A stretch of 64,000 bases of DNA. Origin: Pseudomonas sp. Fl4BN1 (GTDB taxonomy: Bacteria > Pseudomonadota > Gammaproteobacteria > Pseudomonadales > Pseudomonadaceae). The notes beneath the pieces are model-generated. The model made no database searches. It was not told the DNA's origin and saw only the letters and a list, made by a program, of their open reading frames with translations. Below, in pieces: positions 42,658-51,439 of the stretch. Position 1 is the stretch's first letter. Every line of letters begins with the position of its first letter. Made by a program: the position numbers and the translations under genes. The stretch spans positions 96,641 to 160,640 of the forward strand of contig NZ_JAAARM010000015.1 of NCBI RefSeq assembly GCF_009908285.1. The letters run 5' to 3'.

Positions 42658-45416
42658 TCTGCCGGGGCAATCGGTAGCTCGATGCAGAAGCGTGCGCCGT
42701 CCTGACCGTTGCTGACACTCAGGCGCCCACCCATGTTCTCGACGATACCGTAGCTCACTGACAGGCCCAGCCCGGTACCGACACCCACCGGTTTGGTGGT
42801 GAAGAAAGGTTCGAAGATCCGCTCCAGCAGTCGTGGATCGATGCCGCCGCCATTGTCCTCGACCCACAGGCGCACACTGTGTTCGTCGCGTTGGCCGTAG
42901 ACGGAAATCCAGGGTTTGAAATCACTGTGTTTTTCCCGTTGGGCCAGCAGGGCGTCCCGGGCATTCACCAGCAGGTTGATCAGCACTTGCTCCAGCTGGT
43001 CGACAAACCCCATGACCTGGACTTCGAAGCCCATTTCGCTGATGCGTAGCTCAAGCCCCTTGCCTCGCATGCCCTCGGCCAGCAGCGAGAGGGTGCCATC
43101 GATGGCCTGAGCCGGATTGAACGGCTGTTGTTCCACCTCCGAACGCCGGCCGAATACCCGCATGTGATCCACCACTCGGGCGGCCCTTTGGACCTGGGTA
43201 TCGATGCGCTTGAGCTTGTCAGTGAGGTAGTCGATCTGGATGTCGCCGTTGTCCAGGCGCTTGAGTACGTTGACGATGGCCATGCGCATCACGTTCAGTG
43301 GCTGGTTGATTTCATGGGCGAGACCGGTGGCCATTTCGCCGAGAGTGGCCATCTTCGCGCTTTGTGTGAGCTGCTGTTGGGAGCGCCGGACTTCAGTGTT
43401 GTCACGGCCAACGGCCTGGATCTCCTGGAGTCGCCCCTGGTCATCGAACACCCCGCGATCCGACCAGACCCACCAGGCATGTTCACGTCCCGGTAGTTGC
43501 AGGTTTATTTCAGCGGTGCTGACCGGAAACTCCGGGCTCAGCAGGCTGATTCGCCGCTCGAAGCCTTCGCGCTGTTCGGCGGACAGCCAGTTCCCGAGGT
43601 TGCTCCCTGGCAGATCCTCGGCGGAGCATTCCAGGTACGCGGCCAAGGGCCGGTTGCCGAAGGTCAGGGTCAGGTCTGGGCGGTAGCGGCAGATCATGGC
43701 CGGAGAATCCTCCACCAGGATTCGGTAGCGCTCTTCGCTTTGGCGCACCTGCTCGGTGGCCAGGGTGGCTTCAGTGACATCCAGCCACAGGCCGACGGCT
43801 TCCACCGGCAGGCCCAGGTCATCGCGCAGCAGCTTGGCTTCGTCCAGAACCCAGTGGTAATCACCATCACGATCCCGCAGTCGATAGCGGCTGTGGACAC
43901 TGCCTTCGCGCAGCAGCTGGCGGCAACGCTGGAAGTACAGGTCTCGATCCTCGGGATGGACCCAGTCCACCAGCCTGCCGTCTGTACAGTCCTCCAGGTT
44001 CCAGCCCAGTAAAGGTTGCAGGCTGGCGCTGAAAAAGCTCGGCTGCAAGGCGCCTTCGAGGTAGCGCTGGACGTAGATCACCGCCGGTGAACTGGCGATC
44101 AGGTTGTCCAGGCGGGCGTGGGCCGCTGCCGCCTGTTGCTGCTGGTTCTTGATATCGCTGATGTCCAGCATGAAGCCCACCAGTCGTTGGTTTTCACCCT
44201 GGCCCAGGGCTTGCCCCTGCAAGCGGTACCAGCGCGCGGGCATTGTTGGGTCTGGGGTGTGCAGGCGTACGCAGAGCAGCAGCGGCTTGCCCAGTTGCAA
44301 CGCCTGCAGGCGGCTGCCGAGCTCATCCCGATCGGCGGGGTGAATCAGCTCCAGCCACGCCTGGACAGGTAGCCGCATGCTGTTCTCGGGCAGCTGCAGG
44401 CTGGTAGCCAGCTGGCTGGCCAACAGGACTTCGCTGGTGCCCGGGCAAAGTTCCCACCAACCGGCGCCGAGCAGTCCTTGCAGGGCCTCCAGGCGTTCCA
44501 GGTGCAGGTGGTGACGATGCTCGCGCAGGCGGCTGAGCAGCGGTCCGGCCAGGGCTGCAGTGAGCATCAGCCAGTCGCGATCCAGCAGGTTCGGTGCGTG
44601 CTGCTGCACGGTATAACCACCGCACAGGAGCCAGGCGGCGACGCCGTGATCATCCCGATAGGGCACCAGGAAACCTTCGCGGTGAGCGAAGATGCCTTGC
44701 AGGCGCGGGTGTTCGTTCAGGCCCTGGACCTGGTTCAGGCGCAGCGGTGTATTGCCATTCAGGCTATCAAGGCCGGTACCCAGTACCTGGCCGTCCTGCC
44801 AAAGCCGTGGGGCGTCGTGGGCGGTGTAGCAACTGTGAATGACCCAGCCCTGTTCCTGCTCGTCCAGCAGCGCCAGGCCCAGGCAGGGGATGTGCCAGTA
44901 GCGGGCCAGGTCGGCCAGTTGTTCGTGCAGGACATCCGCCAGGCGCGTCAGGTTGCACAGACGCAGTTGCTCGCTGATCTGCGCGGCGAAGACTTGGCAC
45001 TGTTCACGGCTCAGGGCCTGTTGGCGTTGCTGGATCAGGTCGCCGATGTCCAACAGTTGCAGGTGCCATTCCTGACTCCAGCGCTGGACCCAGCCCCGCA
45101 GGTGCAAGGTCTTGCGGCCGAGCCCGCGAAACTCCAGGTCCAGTACTTGCCCGCTCCAGTCGGCAGGTCGGCCTTCAAGGGCTTGAGTGCTGCCGGGAAC
45201 GATATAGTCGTTCAGGTGGGCGCCTTCGATGCCGGGAGGCAATTGGGCCAGGGCATGTCGCAGCGGCCCGCTCATGCTCAGGACTCGACCCTGTTGATCC
45301 AGCACCAGCACCAGCAGCAGGCCGATGGCCTGGGGTGGTACAGCGGCTTGGGGCTCGTCGATGGCCAGTGGCTGACGGCCCAGGAAACGCCCGAAGAGCT
45401 TGTCACCAGAGGTCAA
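42642..45416 (-). CDS. pprA: PAS/GAF sensor histidine kinase PprA
   Basis: 924 residues if started at the TTG at 45416, which overlaps the stop of the pseudopilin gene (TTGA); this agrees with the size of P. aeruginosa PprA. There are no membrane helices. Order: PAS (about 20-115), GAF-like (about 160-300), three more PAS domains (about 335-690), HisKA with the H-box GLAHEINQPLNVM and an ATPase domain with WVEDNGGGIDPRLLERIF and VGTGLGLSVSYGIVENMGG. It should phosphorylate PprB, the activator of Flp pilus genes. The upstream in-frame extension to 45605 runs antisense through the pseudopilin gene and looks non-coding. Confidence 0.85.
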   Translation of the reverse strand: MTSGDKLFGRFLGRQPLAIDEPQAAVPPQAIGLLLVLVLDQQGRVLSMSGPLRHALAQLPPGIEGAHLNDYIVPGSTQALEGRPADWSGQVLDLEFRGLGRKTLHLRGWVQRWSQEWHLQLLDIGDLIQQRQQALSREQCQVFAAQISEQLRLCNLTRLADVLHEQLADLARYWHIPCLGLALLDEQEQGWVIHSCYTAHDAPRLWQDGQVLGTGLDSLNGNTPLRLNQVQGLNEHPRLQGIFAHREGFLVPYRDDHGVAAWLLCGGYTVQQHAPNLLDRDWLMLTAALAGPLLSRLREHRHHLHLERLEALQGLLGAGWWELCPGTSEVLLASQLATSLQLPENSMRLPVQAWLELIHPADRDELGSRLQALQLGKPLLLCVRLHTPDPTMPARWYRLQGQALGQGENQRLVGFMLDISDIKNQQQQAAAAHARLDNLIASSPAVIYVQRYLEGALQPSFFSASLQPLLGWNLEDCTDGRLVDWVHPEDRDLYFQRCRQLLREGSVHSRYRLRDRDGDYHWVLDEAKLLRDDLGLPVEAVGLWLDVTEATLATEQVRQSEERYRILVEDSPAMICRYRPDLTLTFGNRPLAAYLECSAEDLPGSNLGNWLSAEQREGFERRISLLSPEFPVSTAEINLQLPGREHAWWVWSDRGVFDDQGRLQEIQAVGRDNTEVRRSQQQLTQSAKMATLGEMATGLAHEINQPLNVMRMAIVNVLKRLDNGDIQIDYLTDKLKRIDTQVQRAARVVDHMRVFGRRSEVEQQPFNPAQAIDGTLSLLAEGMRGKGLELRISEMGFEVQVMGFVDQLEQVLINLLVNARDALLAQREKHSDFKPWISVYGQRDEHSVRLWVEDNGGGIDPRLLERIFEPFFTTKPVGVGTGLGLSVSYGIVENMGGRLSVSNGQDGARFCIELPIAPADQITR

Positions 45417-45850
45417 AATTGCAGGCTCGAACTGACGGAAAGAGTGGTGGGAAGGTTGGGCACTGCACCGATCACCGGCAGTACTACCAGCGGCAGCACT
45501 TGAGTCAGCTTGCTGGTGGGGTAGTTCACCGAGACCGTCAACACGCCAGCGCTGTACACCGAGGTGTAGTCGGTGGCTGCGAAGTTGAAGGCCGGGGGAA
45601 TCCACTGGGTCTGGCTCTGAACCACGCTGTTGGCGAGGTTCTGCACGGCACTGGCGTAGTTGGCCGTGTTGGGGTCAACCATCACCGCACGGCGAATCGC
45701 TTCGGCGGTGGCTTGATGAAAGGACTGCATCATCAGCAGCGGTACGCTATAGCTGACCAAGCCATAGAACACCGCGAAAAAAATCACGAAGACCGCAGCA
45801 AACTCGATTGCCGCAGCGCCTTTCTGCTTTCTAGGGAGGCCCGGTTTCAT
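45413..45850 (-). CDS. TadE/TadF-type pseudopilin
   Basis: 145 residues from MKPGLPRKQKGAAAIEFAAV. The GAAAIEFA motif before a hydrophobic helix (VFVIFFAVFYGLVSYSVPLL) is the TadE-family processing site, cut by the FppA peptidase. The rest is extracytoplasmic, with paired beta-rich segments. Minor pilins of this kind are needed for Flp pilus assembly. The gene is divergent from fppA (74 bases apart) and overlaps pprA. Whether to call it TadE or TadF cannot be decided by eye. Confidence 0.85.
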   Translation of the reverse strand: MKPGLPRKQKGAAAIEFAAVFVIFFAVFYGLVSYSVPLLMMQSFHQATAEAIRRAVMVDPNTANYASAVQNLANSVVQSQTQWIPPAFNFAATDYTSVYSAGVLTVSVNYPTSKLTQVLPLVVLPVIGAVPNLPTTLSVSSSLQF

Positions 45851-45924
45851 CAGTGCGTCTACCCTGACAACCACTATGTCCATTGAGCATAGGATCATTC
45901 CGGCAGAAAGGACCGTTTTAGCCG

Positions 45925-46395
45925 ATGCAATTCTTGGTTTTGTGGATCTGGTTGGCAATTTGCGCGCTGCAGGATCTGCGTCAGCGGCACATCGCCAATG
46001 CTTTGACCCTGGGCGCCGCGCTATTGGCGACCCTGTACCTGTTGTGGACCGGCAACACTTGGCTGGGGGCCAGTGCCGCGCAAGGTGGCTGGGCGCTGCT
46101 GCTGGCCTTGCTGCTGACTCTGCCTGGATATGCCACGGGAAGGATGGGGGCAGGGGATGTGAAGCTGATGGCGGCCCTGGGGCTGGCCTCCGATACCCAG
46201 TACTTGCTGGGGGCTTTTATCGGCGCCGGACTCTGCAGTTTCCTGTGCTTGCTGATTGCTCCCAGGGGGTGGCCGCAGCAGGAACAAGGACTTCAATCTC
46301 CCGAAGCAGAACCTGTGGCACGGCTGTCAAAAAAATACCCATTTGCCCCCTTCGTCCTGGCTGGAATGGTCTTAACTGTGACCTTGATCCACTAG
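45925..46395 (+). CDS. fppA: Prepilin peptidase FppA (A24 family)
   Basis: 156 residues, a short peptidase with only the A24 domain and no methylating N-terminal domain. Both catalytic aspartates are visible: LQDLRQRHIAN near residue 17 and the GxGD motif RMGAGDVKLMAALGL near residue 77. Several membrane helices span the rest. It removes the leader of Flp and the TadE-like pseudopilins. It lies upstream of pprB on the same strand. Confidence 0.92.
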   Translation: MQFLVLWIWLAICALQDLRQRHIANALTLGAALLATLYLLWTGNTWLGASAAQGGWALLLALLLTLPGYATGRMGAGDVKLMAALGLASDTQYLLGAFIGAGLCSFLCLLIAPRGWPQQEQGLQSPEAEPVARLSKKYPFAPFVLAGMVLTVTLIH

Positions 46396-46413
46396 TCGCC
46401 AGGCCGATTAATG

Positions 46414-46425
46414 CTATGTACATAG
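46414..46425. promoter_or_regulatory. Perfect palindrome upstream of pprB
   Basis: CTATGTACATAG is a perfect 12-base palindrome 19 bases after the fppA stop and about 97 bases before the preferred pprB start. Its position and symmetry suggest an operator for a dimeric regulator. A similar half-site, CTATGT, occurs at 54920-54925 in the flp-rcpC intergenic region. Confidence 0.4.
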
Positions 46426-46521
46426 TCGGAAAGTAGGTCTAGGTTTTAAGGTGTGGCTGCCCGGATCATGCCTGGCAGGACAGGAGTGGTCAGTCAGCGA
46501 TTGGCCCGCACGGAGTCGCAC

Positions 46522-47313
46522 GTGAACAAGCTCACCTCACAGATGAAAGTGCTCGTGGTCGATGATCAGCCACTGATTGTCGAAGAACTTTGCGAATTTC
46601 TTGAAAGCAGTGGCTACCGTTGTGTTCCTTGTGAATCCAGCCGCGAGGCTGTGGAGTGCTTCAACAAGGACCCGGAAATCTCCCTGGTGCTCTGCGACCT
46701 GCACATGCCCGGTCTGGACGGCATCCAACTGGTGCAGGAACTGCAACGCATTGCCGGCAAACAGCGAGTGTTCGAAGCCATCATGCTCACCGGGCAGGCC
46801 GACAAGCAGGATGTGATCAAGGCACTGCGCGCCGGAATCGCCGACTACTATCAAAAACCCATCGACCTGGACGAGCTTCTTGAAGGCTTGCAACGCCAGG
46901 AAGTGGTCTTGCAGGAGCGCCAGAAGAACCTGCACCTGGGACACCTGAACCAGAAGCTGCAGTTTCTCTCGGAGTCCATCGACGACCTGTATCAGGACCT
47001 GGACAAGGTCCGGCGTACACCGTCCACTAGCCACGGTGAAGGCGCCGGGGGCGAAAATGCCAGCGACGCGGACAGCATTGAGATACCGGCCATCTTCAAT
47101 CAGCTTTCACCACGGCAGTTGGATGTGGCGCGGCTGGTGGGCAAGGGCCAGACCAACTACCAGATCGCCTGCGAGTTGGGGATCACCGAAAACACCGTCA
47201 AGCTCTACGTGTCCCAGGTACTGCGGTTGACTCACATGCACAACCGCACACAGCTTGCCTTGGCCCTGTCTCCGAGCAATTCGGGGTTGCGCCAGCGGGT
47301 CACGGCCCACTGA
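46522..47313 (+). CDS. pprB: Response regulator PprB
   Basis: About 263 residues from the GTG at 46522, with CGGAG six bases upstream; ATG at 46468 and GTG at 46453 are alternatives. N-terminal receiver domain with VVDDQPLIVEELCEF, phosphoacceptor in LVLCDLHMPGLDG and Lys in YYQKPIDLDE; a linker follows; then a LuxR-type DNA-binding domain, LSPRQLDVARLVGKGQTNYQ and ITENTVKLYVSQVLRLTHMH. In P. aeruginosa PprB activates the flp-tad genes and other adhesins. Partner kinase PprA lies 1 kb away. Confidence 0.88.
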   Translation: MNKLTSQMKVLVVDDQPLIVEELCEFLESSGYRCVPCESSREAVECFNKDPEISLVLCDLHMPGLDGIQLVQELQRIAGKQRVFEAIMLTGQADKQDVIKALRAGIADYYQKPIDLDELLEGLQRQEVVLQERQKNLHLGHLNQKLQFLSESIDDLYQDLDKVRRTPSTSHGEGAGGENASDADSIEIPAIFNQLSPRQLDVARLVGKGQTNYQIACELGITENTVKLYVSQVLRLTHMHNRTQLALALSPSNSGLRQRVTAH

Positions 47314-47329
47314 TACTGACCTACAGGCA

Positions 47330-47352
47330 CCGGCGGTGATGGTGACCGCCGG
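47330..47352. terminator. Hairpin between pprB and the DUF3613 gene
   Basis: An 8-base perfect stem, CCGGCGGT (47330-47337) with ACCGCCGG (47345-47352), and a 7-base loop, placed between the two converging genes. There is no T-run on either side, so the terminator role is tentative. Confidence 0.45.
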
Positions 47353-47365
47353 CTGCAGCTATCGA

Positions 47366-47635
47366 TTATTTGGTTTCCACTTTGCCTCCGGCGTTCGGGT
47401 CGTACAGATCCGGAATCTCGTATTTGTACTTTTTCAACCAGCGTTGCAACGCCAACTCGCGCTCGGTGGGCGTTACCGTCTGCGGTTGTGGCGAGGCTGC
47501 CAGGTTGCGGTTCTGCAACAGCAGCCAACCTTCGGTTTCCTGCTGCTGGGGCGAAGACGGTCCGGCGTCGATAGCCATTGCGGCCAGGGGCATCGCCAGC
47601 AGGGCAGTGCAACAGAACATGGGCAGTTTCATCAT
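47366..47635 (-). CDS. DUF3613 exported protein of the tad locus
   Basis: 89 residues with a signal peptide (MMKLPMFCCTALLAMPLAAMA) and a mature part with TEGWLLLQNRNLAAS and TERELALQRWLKKYKYEIPD. DUF3613 genes occur in Pseudomonas Tad loci next to tadD, as here: its start shares one base with the tadD stop (TGATG). It is the last gene of the minus-strand assembly operon. Function unknown; periplasmic pilus accessory is inferred from context. Confidence 0.8.
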   Translation of the reverse strand: MMKLPMFCCTALLAMPLAAMAIDAGPSSPQQQETEGWLLLQNRNLAASPQPQTVTPTERELALQRWLKKYKYEIPDLYDPNAGGKVETK

Positions 47636-48369
47636 CAGCGCTCCTTGGCGGGTGCGACAGCAGGCTGCACGGTGGCGGACCCGGTGGCCACCTGAGTCAC
47701 CCGGGCAGCGGTTTTCGACGGTGTCTTGAGTTCCTCGGCACGAGCCTGCGCCTGAGCGAATTGCTGTGGGCTCAGGTTGGCCTGGCTGACCACTGCCGCC
47801 GCCTGCTTCCAGTTGTCCTGGTAGAGCAGCAGGGTCACCAGGTTGATGGCGGCCAGGGGTTCGGATTGCTTGAGCTCGATGGCTGTGAGGAACTCGAAGC
47901 GGGCATCTTCGATGCGCAACTGGTTGAGGTAGACGACCCCCAGGTCATTGCGGATTTTTTCATTGGTCGGTGCCAGGCGTGCTGCCCGTTGCAGGTGGGC
48001 CTGGGCCTGACCGTTGTCACCCTGGGCCGCCGCCAGTTGGCCAAGGCCGTGTTCGCCCTCGGCCGCGAGGCATGAACCCAGCAGGCTGCGGTACAGCGGT
48101 TCAGCCTCACTGCGCCCCAGTAGCCGGTAGACCCGGGCCTTGCGCACCCGCACCTCGGCGAGGTTGTCCGGCAAGTTCTGCAGATTGGCCAGGCTGGCGT
48201 GCAGCTTGCCGTCGCTGGCCATTTCATCGGCGAGGTTCACCGCCAGTTCCTGCTCGGAGCTGAGTTTGGCGCAGCTGGTGGAATTGGTCAGGGCCGCCCA
48301 CTGCACCTGGCCGTTGCTGGTGCATCCAGCGAGCAGCAACAGGCTTGCTGCGGCAATCAGTACTTTCAT
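47635..48369 (-). CDS. tadD: Tad pilus lipoprotein TadD (TPR)
   Basis: 244 residues from the ATG at 48369. A lipoprotein signal (IAAASLLLLAGC) is followed by TPR-like helical repeats, including LAQGDNGQAQAHLQRAARL-like segments near residue 130. TadD is thought to be the pilotin that helps the secretin RcpA reach or assemble in the outer membrane. The gene follows tadC by 10 bases. Confidence 0.87.
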   Translation of the reverse strand: MKVLIAAASLLLLAGCTSNGQVQWAALTNSTSCAKLSSEQELAVNLADEMASDGKLHASLANLQNLPDNLAEVRVRKARVYRLLGRSEAEPLYRSLLGSCLAAEGEHGLGQLAAAQGDNGQAQAHLQRAARLAPTNEKIRNDLGVVYLNQLRIEDARFEFLTAIELKQSEPLAAINLVTLLLYQDNWKQAAAVVSQANLSPQQFAQAQARAEELKTPSKTAARVTQVATGSATVQPAVAPAKER

Positions 48370-48379
48370 CAGGTTCCCT

Positions 48380-49264
48380 CTAGGAAGCAAAGGCCCGGGC
48401 GATGGCGGTGAAGCCCGGCCCGGCGAGGACAATCAACAAGGCGGGGAAGAGAAACAGCATCATCACCACCGACATTTTTGCCGACATTTTCGAAATGTAT
48501 TCCTGCAGGCGGGTCAGGCGCCGGTCGTCGAGCAATTGCTTGAGGGCCTGCAGCGACTTCATCGCACCGCCGCCCTGCAGGATCAGTTGCTGGAGAATCA
48601 CGCAGGTGTCGGTGAACTCGTCTACCGCTAGCAGGGTGGCGGTCTGGTTGAGCTCCTGACCCAGCTCCAGGCCCGAGTCGACCCGTGCCAGGATCAGGCG
48701 CAGCTCGTGGGTCAGCTCTGGCATAAGCTTCTGGGCTTCGTTGCCAAGAACGCGCAAGGCCTGTTCCACGGCCATCCCCGACTCGAACAGAATACGCAGC
48801 AAGGGAATGAAGGTGGAGATCTCCAGGGCGATATGCTTCTGCCGGCGTTGAGCTGCGTAGGCCAGGACCCGCTTGGGCAAAAGGTAGCCGACCCCGGTCG
48901 AGAGCATCGGGAACAGCCATTTGTTCTCAGCGTGGGGATAGATCACTTCCAGGATGAAGATCGTCAGGCAGATCACCATCAGCGGAGTGGCGATCTGCAA
49001 GGCAGCGAACAGCGAGCGTTGGTTGGCACGGCGCCAGCCAAGGCGGTTGAGGAGGACCTTGGTCTCGCTGTCCATGCTGACCGCCCGCTGGCCGAAACGG
49101 CTGTCGCCGAGTTGGCGCAGCCAGCTGCCCAGGCGGTTGTCGTGGGCCATGTTGCCTTGCAGCCGCTGGGCAATCTGGCGCTCGCGTCGGCGCTGCTCCA
49201 GCATGCCGTTGCCGAGCAGCAGCAAGGCCCCGAGAAACAGCAGTGCGGCGGCCAGTAGAAGCAT
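48380..49264 (-). CDS. tadC: Tad pilus inner-membrane platform protein TadC
   Basis: 294 residues from MLLLAAALLFLGALLLLGNG at 49264. It contains a GspF/TadC domain with membrane segments near the N-terminus, around residue 95 (LMVICLTIFILEVIY) and at the C-terminus (MLFLFPALLIVLAGPGFTAI). Motifs include SGMAVEQALRVLG and LQQLILQGGGAMKSLQAL. With TadB it forms the platform that TadA drives. Two bases separate it from tadB. Confidence 0.9.
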   Translation of the reverse strand: MLLLAAALLFLGALLLLGNGMLEQRRRERQIAQRLQGNMAHDNRLGSWLRQLGDSRFGQRAVSMDSETKVLLNRLGWRRANQRSLFAALQIATPLMVICLTIFILEVIYPHAENKWLFPMLSTGVGYLLPKRVLAYAAQRRQKHIALEISTFIPLLRILFESGMAVEQALRVLGNEAQKLMPELTHELRLILARVDSGLELGQELNQTATLLAVDEFTDTCVILQQLILQGGGAMKSLQALKQLLDDRRLTRLQEYISKMSAKMSVVMMLFLFPALLIVLAGPGFTAIARAFAS

Positions 49265-49266
49265 AT

Positions 49267-50148
49267 TCAAATACTCCTCAACATGCGCCAAAGGGCGATG
49301 CAACCAAAGACCTGAAGGCACACTGCGGTGATCAGCATCTTCTGCCCGGCGGGGTCTTGCCACATACCGAGCATGTAGCCTGGGTTGGTGAGCATGAAGT
49401 AACTCACCAGAATCAGCGGCAAGAGTCCCAGGACCCAAGCGGTCATGCGGGTTTCCCCAGTCATCGCGCTCAATTGCCGAGCCCCTTGCTCGCGCTCGCG
49501 AATCAGCTTGATCAGGTTTTCCAGCAATTCGCTGGCGTTGCCGCCGTAGCGGTGATTGACCTTCAGGCCGAGGGCGAACATGCGTAATTCGTCCTGTTCG
49601 TAGAATTCGGCAAAGTCACTGACCGCGTCCGGCAGGTTGACCCCCAGTTGCACGTTGCGCTGGACCCTGCCCATGGCTTTTTTCAGCGGATCGTTGCTGG
49701 CCTCGATGGCGCCCAGCACCGCGTCCGCCAGGGTGCGTCCGGACTTGAGGCTGCGCACGCTGTGGTCCAGCAGGGGCGGCAGTTGCTCGATCATGCGCTT
49801 GAGCCGGCGCTGAAACAGCCATGCGATGTACATCCGCAGGAGCAACGGTGGGATGAGGAGGCAGCTCAGCAGGCCGAACCAGTCCTCCAGCAAGTAGCCC
49901 AGCAGCATGAGGACCACCCAGACCGCCAGCCACAGGCCCAGGCGCTCACTGGGCTGGCCCAGGCCGGCACGGGCAAAGGCGCGCTCTAGGCCGCTCCATG
50001 AGTTGCGTGGTGGGGGCTGGTCGGGTTGCCCAGCGGCCAGTCGATTGAGCACTCGCTCGCGTTCGGTCTTGCGTACGCCGTGGTAGAACAGCCAGCCGGA
50101 AAGTCCTAGTAGCAGCAGGCAGATCAATGTGAGCAGCAGACCGATCAT
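49267..50148 (-). CDS. tadB: Tad pilus inner-membrane platform protein TadB
   Basis: 293 residues. N-terminal membrane helix (IGLLLTLICLLLLGLSGWLF), a second pair around residue 85 (LWLAVWVVLMLLGYLL), and the GspF-like domain with LLDHSVRSLKSGRTLADAV and NRYGGNASELLENL-like segments, ending in further helices. Partner of TadC in the membrane platform. It follows tadA by 16 bases. Confidence 0.9.
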   Translation of the reverse strand: MIGLLLTLICLLLLGLSGWLFYHGVRKTERERVLNRLAAGQPDQPPPRNSWSGLERAFARAGLGQPSERLGLWLAVWVVLMLLGYLLEDWFGLLSCLLIPPLLLRMYIAWLFQRRLKRMIEQLPPLLDHSVRSLKSGRTLADAVLGAIEASNDPLKKAMGRVQRNVQLGVNLPDAVSDFAEFYEQDELRMFALGLKVNHRYGGNASELLENLIKLIREREQGARQLSAMTGETRMTAWVLGLLPLILVSYFMLTNPGYMLGMWQDPAGQKMLITAVCLQVFGCIALWRMLRSI

Positions 50149-50164
50149 GGGCTACCTCGCCGGT

Positions 50165-51439
50165 TCAATTGACGCCCAGTCCGTTCTCGCGACGCAGTTT
50201 GTCACCGGCCGGATTCAGCGCCTCGCGCTGGAAGCCGAAGCCGCTGCGGCGGTCCAGGCGGAACAGGGTGTTGGTGACATAGATGTCCTCGCGAAGGCCC
50301 ACCACTTCCACCACTTCGCTGACGCAGCGTCGGCCATCGGGCAGGCGGGTCAATTGGATCACCACATCCAGGGCCGCGCAGATCATCTGCCGCAGGGTGC
50401 GCTCGGCGACTTGGCGCCCGGTGAGGCCGACCAGGGTTTCCAGGCGCAGCAGGGCGTCCTGCGCATTGTTGGCGTGCACAGTGCTCATGGAACCATCGTG
50501 GCCCGTGTTCATCGCGGTCAGTACATCCAGCACTTCCACACCACGGATCTCGCCGAGGATGATCCGGTCCGGGCGCATCCGCAGGGCGTTGCGGATCAGG
50601 TCGCTGGCCTTGACCTCGCCATGTCCCTCGGCATTTGGCGGGCGAGTTTCCAGGCGAACAACGTGGGGGTGCACCAGTTGCAGTTCGGCCACGTCTTCGA
50701 TAGTCACCAGGCGTTCATACGGGTTGATCAATTGGCTGAGAATGTTCAGCAGGGTGGTCTTGCCGGTGCCGGTGCCGCCGCTGATGAGAATGTTGCAGCG
50801 CTTGCCCACCGCGTCCTGGAGAAACTCGAAGATCGCCAGGTCGATGGTCTGCATGGCGATCAGGTCGCTGCTATTGAGCATGTCCTTGCGGAACTTTCGA
50901 ATCGACAGGCAGGGGCCGTCCAGGGCAATGGGTGGAATGATTGCGTTGACCCGGCTGCCGTCGGGCAGGCGCGCATCGACCATTGGCGAGGACTCATCGA
51001 GACGCCGGCCCAGGGGCGCGAGAATTCGTTGCATCACCCGCTCCACATGGTGGGCGTCGATGAAACGCAGGTCGCTCTGGTGCAGCACGCCTTCGCGTTC
51101 GACGAACACGCGGTGCGGACCGTTGACCAGGATCTCGGTTACCGCAGGATCGCGTAGCAGTACTTCCAGGGGACCGAAGCCCGTCAGCTCGTCGACGATC
51201 TCTTCCGCCAGCCGCTCCATTTCGTAACGGGAGATCGCCAGGTGCATGCGCGCGATGTACTCCGCGACCTTGTCGGTTACGAATTGCGAGAGGTTTTGCC
51301 GGGAGCTTTCCAGGAGGTTTTTTCCCGACTCTTCGATGGCATCAATGATGTAGCGATGCAACACCAGCTTGAGGCCTTCGTGGTCGCTGTTGCCCGGCGC
51401 TGTGCGGGGTGGGCCGCCAAAGAGTTTTTCGCCGCTCAT
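50165..51439 (-). CDS. tadA: Tad pilus ATPase TadA (CpaF)
   Basis: 424 residues of the secretion-ATPase family. Walker A is ISGGTGTGKTTLLNIL (around residue 220), an Asp/His box follows near VTIEDVAELQLVHPHVVRLE, and the Walker B-like region reads RPDRIILGEIRGVEVLDVL. The N-terminal part (VVDELTGFGPLEVLLRDPAV) is the usual oligomerisation domain. It powers both assembly and, in related systems, retraction of Flp pili. Its ATG overlaps the tadZ stop by four bases. Confidence 0.94.
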   Translation of the reverse strand: MSGEKLFGGPPRTAPGNSDHEGLKLVLHRYIIDAIEESGKNLLESSRQNLSQFVTDKVAEYIARMHLAISRYEMERLAEEIVDELTGFGPLEVLLRDPAVTEILVNGPHRVFVEREGVLHQSDLRFIDAHHVERVMQRILAPLGRRLDESSPMVDARLPDGSRVNAIIPPIALDGPCLSIRKFRKDMLNSSDLIAMQTIDLAIFEFLQDAVGKRCNILISGGTGTGKTTLLNILSQLINPYERLVTIEDVAELQLVHPHVVRLETRPPNAEGHGEVKASDLIRNALRMRPDRIILGEIRGVEVLDVLTAMNTGHDGSMSTVHANNAQDALLRLETLVGLTGRQVAERTLRQMICAALDVVIQLTRLPDGRRCVSEVVEVVGLREDIYVTNTLFRLDRRSGFGFQREALNPAGDKLRRENGLGVN

